From the NCBI GenBank assembly GCA_020848275.1, contig JADLAK010000048.1, positions 1 to 41,175 of the forward strand: a stretch of 41,175 nt of DNA, written 5' to 3'. The notes below the pieces were generated by a model. That model was given only the letters and a program-made list of their open reading frames with translations. It had not been told where the DNA came from and did not search any database. The translations under genes and the position numbers were made by a program. Source of the stretch: Planctomycetota bacterium (GTDB lineage Bacteria > Planctomycetota > UBA8742 > UBA2392). Below, piece by piece: positions 36,497-41,175 of this stretch (position 1 is its first letter; each line of letters starts with the position of its first letter).

Positions 36497-39064
36497 ATGA
36501 AATTTTTACGAAACCATGCGTTGTCTATTCTCGTAGTTGCTGTGGTGGTGGGATTTGCGGCGTTGGCCTCGATTCCCCTGGTGAGTTGCAACACCAGTGG
36601 GTCGCAATCTCCGGCCTATGCAAAGGACGGGTTTGTTGCGGCCGATGGCGGCAAGGGCTCTCCCTATGACGGCGAGAAGAGTGTGGCTATTGAGCCGTCA
36701 GCGCCGGCATCTCGCCAATGGAGCGCGTATGAGGTGGAGCGCGAACTTCGCGCCGACGGTCGTGCAAACCATGATCCGCGCCTTGCGCGGCTGAAGGACG
36801 GCGATGAACTCGTCCTGATTCCAAAGCTTGGCGAGACTGCCACCGCAGGAGAGCGCGCCAAAGCACGGGCAATGTCGATCAAAGTCGACGAGCCCACCGA
36901 AGGCTCGTTGTTCGCCAAGCGCGGGACAGAGACGGTCGGCCAGTTTCCGCTGAAACACACGGCGGTGAAGGCCGAAGTCAGCGGCTATCTCGGCGCCACC
37001 AACGTCACGCAGACCTTCACCAACCCCTTTAACGAAGTCATCGAGGCGGTCTATACCTTCCCGCTGCCCAACAACGCGGCGATCAACGATTTCCTGATGG
37101 TCATTGGCGACCGGCGCATCCGCGGCATGATCCGCCCGCGCGCCGAGGCCGAGCAGATCTACAAGGAAGCGCGGTCGCGCGGCGTCACCGCCAGCCTGCT
37201 CACGCAGGAGCGTCCGAACATCTTCACGCAAAACGTCGCCAACATCGCCATCGGCGGCCAGGTCGACATCAGCATCACCTACTTCGAAACACTGAAGTAC
37301 GAAGACGGCCGCTACGAGTACAGTTTCCCGATGGTCGTGGCGCCGCGCTACATACCCGGCAAATCCGTCGAGACCGTGCCGGTGTCGGGGGTCGACAAGG
37401 AAGTCCCGGTCGGCGGCCAAGGAACTTCCGCGCCGACGACGCGCGTGCCCGACGCCGAAAAGATCACGCCGCCGCTGATTCCCGAGGGCATGCGCAGCGG
37501 CCACGACATCAGCCTGACACTCGACGTCGACGCGGGCCTGCCGCTCGATTTTTCCAAGCTCGAACCCGTCACGCACAAGGTCCACGCCGAGCGCGTCAGC
37601 AACACGCGCTTCGTCGCGCGGCTCGACGACCTCGACAACATTCCCAACCGTGACTTCGTCTTCCGCTGGACGCTCAGCGTCGAAAAGCCCACCGTCGGCC
37701 TGCTTACGCATGCCGGCGACAGCGGCAAATTCTTCACGATGATGTTGCAGCCGCAACTCCACCCCGCCGAAGCGGACATAACGCCGCGCGAAATCACGTT
37801 TTTGATCGATACGTCCGGGAGCCAGCACGGCAAGCCGCTTGAGATGAGCCAGGACATCACGCAGCGCGCGCTTGATGGCCTGCGCGCCGAGGACACCTTC
37901 AACGTGTTCTTCTTTGCCGGAGGCAACGGGCAGCTTTGGGATGCGCCACGTCCCCGTACTGCCGAGAACGTCAGCATCGCCAAGGAGTACGTGAAATCGC
38001 TCAAAGGCGGCGGCGGGACCGAGATGCTCGCTGGCCTGAAACGGGCGCTGCGCGCCAGACACGACCCGAAGTTTTTGCAGATGTACGCCTTCTTCACCGA
38101 TGGCCAGATCGGCGATGAGGAAGCGATCCTCAAGACGATCAAGGAAGAAAAGAATGGCGCGCGCTTCTTTTGTTTCGGCACGGGCGGCAGCGTGAACCGT
38201 TACCTCTGCGACGGCATCAGCGAGCACGGCGACGGCCGCACGATTTACTGCATACCGCGCGAGCAAAGCCAGACCGAGAAGGCGACAGCGCTGTTCTTCC
38301 AGAGCATCGACGCGCCGGTGCTGTGCGACATCAGCATCGACTACAACGGCCTGCCGATGACCGACGTCTACCCGGCGCAGGTGAAGGATCTGTTCGCGGG
38401 CCAGCCGATCATGCTCAAGGGCCGCTACAGCAAGGGCGCGCGCGGGACGTTGTTCGTCAACGGCCGCATCGGCGCACGCAAAGTCAGCATCCCTGTCGAG
38501 GTGAACCTGCCGGAGAAAGAGCCGCGCAACGAGTGCCTGGCGCCGATCTGGGCCCGGGCGCGCATCGCCGAACTTTCCGGCGACATGATTGGCAAACCGG
38601 CCGAGGAGCAGAAGCCGATCATCGAGCAGATCACCAACCTCGCCTGCGAGTTCCGCCTGATGAGCCAATACACGGCGTTTGTGGCTGTTGACGAGTCAAG
38701 GATCGTCGGCGACGGCAAGCCACTGAAGGTCATGCAGCCCGTCGAATTGCCCGAGGGCACGACGCACGACCAGTTCGAGGGCGGCGCGGCCAACGCGCGT
38801 TCGATCAACGCCTGGGGTATCACCGTGGCGCAGAACAAACAGGGCGGCGTTGCGATTGTCGCTGTCAACAAGGACGGCGCCGCGGACAAAGCCGGCGTGG
38901 CTGTCGGCAAATTGGTCGCGAGCATCGACGGTGTTGCGGTCACCGGTGTCAATCACCTCGAGAGCCTGCTGCTGCAAACCAGCGGCAAGGAAACGGTTGT
39001 TGGCTTGCTCAACCCCGGCGCTGAGGCGACCAACATCGCCAAGGTCAAACTGCCAAGACCGTAA
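36497..39064 (+). CDS. VIT/von Willebrand A/PDZ lipoprotein
   Basis: An 855-residue exported lipoprotein. The signal ends in IPLVSC with the lipid Cys at 31. A linker (about 35-130) is followed by a VIT domain (about 145-285; QTFTNPFNEVIEAVYTFPLP, IYKEARSRGVTASLL, NIFTQNVANI). A vWA domain (about 430-610) has the metal-binding MIDAS D438-T-S440-G-S442, then a Thr and an acidic residue in the GGGTEML and FFTDGQIGD stretches, so it can bind Mg2+ and ligands. A beta region follows, then a C-terminal PDZ-like domain (about 775-850; VNKDGAADKAGVAVGKLVAS). VIT-vWA pairs are common in Planctomycetes and Bacteroidetes; the added PDZ suggests binding of C-terminal peptides. It has no obvious operon partner. 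Role unknown, probably a scaffold or adhesin. Confidence 0.85.
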   Translation: MKFLRNHALSILVVAVVVGFAALASIPLVSCNTSGSQSPAYAKDGFVAADGGKGSPYDGEKSVAIEPSAPASRQWSAYEVERELRADGRANHDPRLARLKDGDELVLIPKLGETATAGERAKARAMSIKVDEPTEGSLFAKRGTETVGQFPLKHTAVKAEVSGYLGATNVTQTFTNPFNEVIEAVYTFPLPNNAAINDFLMVIGDRRIRGMIRPRAEAEQIYKEARSRGVTASLLTQERPNIFTQNVANIAIGGQVDISITYFETLKYEDGRYEYSFPMVVAPRYIPGKSVETVPVSGVDKEVPVGGQGTSAPTTRVPDAEKITPPLIPEGMRSGHDISLTLDVDAGLPLDFSKLEPVTHKVHAERVSNTRFVARLDDLDNIPNRDFVFRWTLSVEKPTVGLLTHAGDSGKFFTMMLQPQLHPAEADITPREITFLIDTSGSQHGKPLEMSQDITQRALDGLRAEDTFNVFFFAGGNGQLWDAPRPRTAENVSIAKEYVKSLKGGGGTEMLAGLKRALRARHDPKFLQMYAFFTDGQIGDEEAILKTIKEEKNGARFFCFGTGGSVNRYLCDGISEHGDGRTIYCIPREQSQTEKATALFFQSIDAPVLCDISIDYNGLPMTDVYPAQVKDLFAGQPIMLKGRYSKGARGTLFVNGRIGARKVSIPVEVNLPEKEPRNECLAPIWARARIAELSGDMIGKPAEEQKPIIEQITNLACEFRLMSQYTAFVAVDESRIVGDGKPLKVMQPVELPEGTTHDQFEGGAANARSINAWGITVAQNKQGGVAIVAVNKDGAADKAGVAVGKLVASIDGVAVTGVNHLESLLLQTSGKETVVGLLNPGAEATNIAKVKLPRP

Positions 39065-39154
39065 ACGGATGAGAGATGGGGAGATCGAGAGTTAGAGAGA
39101 TGAGATTCATTTCTCCAACGCTCAACTCTCCAACACTCGTGCGCGAAAACATAA

Positions 39155-39187
39155 GGGATCGGGCGTCAATGATAGACGTCCGATCCC
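39155..39187 (-). terminator. Hairpin between VIT/vWA gene and small heat-shock gene
   Basis: GGGATCGG plus CGTC (39155-39167) pairs with GACG plus CCGATCCC (39175-39187), with one mismatch and a seven-base loop. On the minus strand it is followed by TTATGTTTT. It lies 22 bases beyond the small heat-shock stop. The adjacent 39075-39140 contains GAGAGTT/AACTCTC inverted repeats of no clear use. Confidence 0.6.
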
Positions 39188-39208
39188 GCTGCATTCACCG
39201 ACAACTCG

Positions 39209-39649
39209 CTACTTCACTTCAATCCGTTTCGCTGTCGCCTTGGGCGAAGGCGTCAGGCGCACCGTCAGGATGCCGTCCTTGAGTTCCGCCTTGACGTTTT
39301 CCTCGCTCACCTGCCCCGGCAGCGCGATACTGCGGCTTGCGGCGCCCCAGGTCCGCTCTTTGCGATAAAACTTTTCGTCCTTCGTTTCCGATTCGGCCTT
39401 GGTCTCGGCGCGGATTGTCAACACATTGTTGTTGATGCTGATGTTGACGTCCTCTTTCTTGTAACCGGGGAGCGACGTCCGGACGATGGTTTCACCGTTC
39501 TTGCCCTCGGAGACGTCGACGGCAAGCGAACCCTGGTCGTTCCATGCGCGCAAAGCGCCGCCATTGAAGAACGAGTCCTCGAAGAAGTCGCGGAACAAAC
39601 GGTTCATGCTGGGGATTTCATACAAATTGCGGGGAATCAGCTCTGACAT
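39209..39649 (-). CDS. Small heat-shock protein (Hsp20, alpha-crystallin domain)
   Basis: A 146-residue ATP-independent holdase that binds unfolding proteins. The ATG at 39649 is chosen because GGAGG lies eight bases upstream; longer readings start within untranslated sequence. The N-terminal arm (about 1-40) has MNRLFRDFFEDSFF, typical of the class A bacterial sHSPs. The alpha-crystallin domain (about 45-135) includes VDVSEGKNGETIVRTSLPGY, EERTWG-like RKERTWGAASRSIALPG and LKDGILTVRL. The C-terminal tail (KATAKRIEVK) carries an I-E-V motif that docks into neighbours. It is followed by a hairpin and sits 119 bases downstream of a second sHSP gene. Confidence 0.93.
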   Translation of the reverse strand: MSELIPRNLYEIPSMNRLFRDFFEDSFFNGGALRAWNDQGSLAVDVSEGKNGETIVRTSLPGYKKEDVNISINNNVLTIRAETKAESETKDEKFYRKERTWGAASRSIALPGQVSEENVKAELKDGILTVRLTPSPKATAKRIEVK

Positions 39650-39734
39650 GGCAATATCCTCCATCGAAATCGCCCCGCCCGGCAATCTCATCTTAAATCC
39701 ATGGCGCGGCCCACTCACGCCAATTTTCCGCTAA

Positions 39735-39760
39735 CGGAGCGCCGGTCTCCCGGCGCTCCG
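39735..39760 (-). terminator. Hairpin between the two small heat-shock genes
   Basis: CGGAGCGCCGG (39735-39745) pairs perfectly with CCGGCGCTCCG (39750-39760) around TCTC. On the minus strand the downstream bases hold no T run longer than two. It may attenuate or end the upstream sHSP transcript, leaving the second gene to its own promoter. Confidence 0.45.
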
Positions 39761-39768
39761 CGTTGCGG

Positions 39769-40197
39769 TTATTCAATCGGGACGGTCTTCGCCTGCGGCG
39801 TCGCCTTGAGAACGCGCACGGTCAGCACGCCGTCCTTCAGTTCGGCCTTGATGCCGTTTTCCGTCGCGTCGCGCAGCTTGACGCGGCGGGCAAAGGCGCC
39901 CTGCGCGCGCTCGCGCACCAGGTACTTCGCCTCGGCTGCGCCGGCTTCGTTACGCGTACCGGAGATATGCAGCACGTCGTCGGTCAGTTGAAGCTGCACA
40001 TCTTCGCGCTTGAAGCCGGGCAGTGAAGCGCGCACTTGATAGCTGCCGTCGGCCTCCTCGGTCACATCAACAGGGAGGGCGTGCTCGACCTCCGTGTCGC
40101 CGAATGCCTCACGGACAGCATCAAATGCCTCCTTCACCGCCTCGCTGGCAGTCTCTGGACCGCAGCAGTTGCCGCTAAAACCTCGTTTGAACCACAT
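39769..40197 (-). CDS. Small heat-shock protein (Hsp20), second copy with divergent N-terminus
   Basis: A 142-residue sHSP paralogue. GGAGG lies five bases upstream of the ATG. The N-terminal arm has a Cys pair (SGNCCGPE, C11-C12) and a helix with VKEAFDAVREAFGD, different from the first copy. The alpha-crystallin domain (about 42-130) contains VDVTEEADGSYQVRASLPGF, REDVQLQLTDDVLHI and LKDGVLTVRV. The tail ends KTVPIE, lacking the usual I-x-I. The two copies probably form mixed or separate oligomers. A search for a CIRCE site upstream found none. The Cys pair could respond to oxidation, which is inference. Confidence 0.9.
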   Translation of the reverse strand: MWFKRGFSGNCCGPETASEAVKEAFDAVREAFGDTEVEHALPVDVTEEADGSYQVRASLPGFKREDVQLQLTDDVLHISGTRNEAGAAEAKYLVRERAQGAFARRVKLRDATENGIKAELKDGVLTVRVLKATPQAKTVPIE

Positions 40198-40401
40198 GAC
40201 TGCCTCCGTTGTTATCGATAGAAGTTCCTTTGCTAAGTATTAGCGATACGCGTGCCAAAATTTCCGGACCGCCGCAAAGCCGCTCTGCAGGCCGATTTGC
40301 GGTCCTAAGGTCACGCAGACGGTTGCCAAGCTGGCAGTTGCGGCAGCGCAAGATAAACGGTCCTGCCAACGCGGCAGAAATCGCGGTGCTCGGAATACAA
40401 A

Positions 40402-40425
40402 AAGGCCCTCCACTCGGAGAGCCTT
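40402..40425 (-). terminator. Rho-independent terminator of the DinB-like gene
   Basis: Read on the minus strand, AAGGCTCTCC pairs with GGAGGGCCTT with a single G-U pair around GAGT, followed by a TTT run. It lies 34 bases beyond the DinB-like stop. The remaining 200 bases up to the heat-shock gene show inverted fragments but no gene. Confidence 0.8.
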
Positions 40426-40458
40426 TCCAATACCGGCAAATGACCGCCGACAACCGAA

Positions 40459-40977
40459 CTACGCCGCGCCCCACATGTGCATCGTGTTGACGTCTTTGCC
40501 CTGCAGCTTGAGGTAGTAGTAAAGCTGTGCCTTGTGCGTATTCAGGTGGCCGATCATTTCCCACACGTGCAGCCCAAGCGGCATGGGAGGGCCGCCCCAG
40601 GGCGCGGCGACTTTCTTCTCGAACAGGTTTTTGTCGCCGGCCTCGGTAATCAGTTTCAGCGTCTGGGCTTTGTCCGCGGCCAAAAGTTTTAGCGCGTCGT
40701 CGACGGACTTCGCAGTCGCCATTTTCTCGGCGGGCAGCATGCCAACGTGCTCCTCGGGGTTGGCGCTGGGGCGGCTCCAGTCGCCGGTGATGAAACCCTT
40801 GACGCAAAAACCGCAGGCGTCGGTGCAGTGCTGCATCAACTGGCCCGTGGTCATCCAGTTTTTGCCCGTCGCCGGCTTCCAGTTCAGCTTGTCCTTGTCC
40901 ACCAGCTTGAACAGCCCTTCAGCGGCGCGATAAACAGCGTCCACTTCCAGTTTCAGCAATTCCGTCAGTGTGCTCAT
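40459..40977 (-). CDS. DinB/YfiT-like four-helix metal-binding protein
   Basis: A 172-residue protein of the DinB superfamily, which binds a divalent metal with three His in a four-helix bundle. The likely ligands are H50 in LMQHCTDA, and H144 and H148 in IGHLNTHKAQ. Typical surroundings are a long first helix (LTELLKLEVDAVYRAAEGLF), a KPATGKNWMTTGQL loop, and YYYLKLQGK in the final helix. Members act as bacillithiol or mycothiol transferases, or have unknown roles. Three Cys (C51, C55, C58) surround the first ligand, which is unusual and might alter the metal site. It stands alone with its own terminator. Confidence 0.82.
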   Translation of the reverse strand: MSTLTELLKLEVDAVYRAAEGLFKLVDKDKLNWKPATGKNWMTTGQLMQHCTDACGFCVKGFITGDWSRPSANPEEHVGMLPAEKMATAKSVDDALKLLAADKAQTLKLITEAGDKNLFEKKVAAPWGGPPMPLGLHVWEMIGHLNTHKAQLYYYLKLQGKDVNTMHMWGAA

Positions 40978-41080
40978 GCGCTCTCTCCATTATTGAGGTC
41001 GACTGAATCATACCCTGTGCGGCGACACTGGCCAGCGGAGGGGACTGTCGGTAGTGGGTCCGTTTGGCCGAATGCCTTTC

Positions 41081-41171
41081 GTAGCGCGGGCGTCTCGCCC
41101 GCAGTCGCGGGCCAAAGGCCTGCGACGATTGCGGCCAAGATGGCCGCGCTACCCGCAGGCTGGAAGCCTGC
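41081..41171. repeat. Multi-hairpin palindromic element at the right edge
   Basis: An outer inverted repeat GTAGCGCGG (41081-41089) / CCGCGCTAC (41144-41152) encloses three hairpins: GCGGGCG-TCT-CGCCCGC (41086-41102), TCGCGGGCC-AAA-GGCCTGCGA (41105-41125, one G-U) and GCGGCC-AAGAT-GGCCGC (41131-41147). A fourth, GCAGGC-TGGA-AGCCTGC, follows at 41155-41171. The element may continue beyond the window. Confidence 0.75.
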
Positions 41172-41175
41172 ATCA

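Noticed and set aside
36698..38668. Long minus-strand open frame opposite the VIT/vWA gene (also those opposite nrfA, selenoprotein 1 and the He_PIG gene)
   Set aside because: These are GC-driven shadow frames: biased Arg/Ala/His composition, no ribosome sites, and complete overlap with genes having recognised domains.

Overview
This window looks like chromosomal DNA of a GC-rich, Gram-negative, heterotrophic bacterium. The Gram-negative call rests on LptF/LptG, a BamA/Skp pair, lipoprotein signal peptides and a periplasmic NrfHA nitrite reductase. The lineage call is an inference: an ECF sigma factor with a huge membrane-anchored C-terminal extension, putative-Ig (He_PIG) lipoproteins, a VIT/vWA/PDZ lipoprotein, a FecR-like protein and many palindromic intergenic repeats suggest Planctomycetota or a nearby lineage. 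No rRNA or tRNA is present to fix it. UGA is a normal stop codon in several genes (nrfA, for example), so the standard bacterial code applies.

Layout. 1-3573: the end of an unknown gene, then aroC-lptF-lptG on the minus strand. 3689-5767: nrfH-nrfA. 5768-6179: nested palindromic repeats. 6180-10116: bamA followed by a Skp/OmpH-like gene. 10135-13498: a metallo-beta-lactamase-fold protein, two accessory genes including a likely nuclease, and a threonine-dehydrogenase-like enzyme. 13539-14042: a broken nucleotidyltransferase with its small partner. 14151-18925: a beta-helix-like membrane protein and the sigma-factor fusion. 19002-20840: an argF'-type transcarbamylase with a DUF3800 gene inserted at its 3' end. 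21034-24914: three tandem selenoprotein genes. 24986-28412: a 2Fe-2S ferredoxin, a cargo gene between inverted repeats, an Old-Yellow-Enzyme/fibronectin fusion and a small unknown gene. 29268-39064: large exported proteins (He_PIG, FecR-like, TlpA-like, VIT/vWA/PDZ) and a hopanoid-type nucleosidase. 39209-40977: two small heat-shock proteins and a DinB-fold protein.

The most exciting part is 21034-24914. Three paralogous, exported thioredoxin-fold/TPR proteins are each interrupted by in-frame UGA at the redox site. In the middle gene the motif is U-V-P-C. In the two outer genes it is two consecutive UGA codons (Sec-Sec). Each UGA is followed by a GC-rich hairpin with GGA in its loop, and the loop GGA starts after exactly 17 nt in all three genes. 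The stems differ but stay paired. This is strong internal evidence for bacterial SECIS elements and for a family of vicinal-diselenide proteins that ordinary gene calling would split or discard.

The rest of the window shows small AT-richer cargo genes parked between housekeeping genes. One sits at a duplicated argF 3' end and one between 31-bp inverted repeats. Several double-hairpin elements abut or overlap stop codons.
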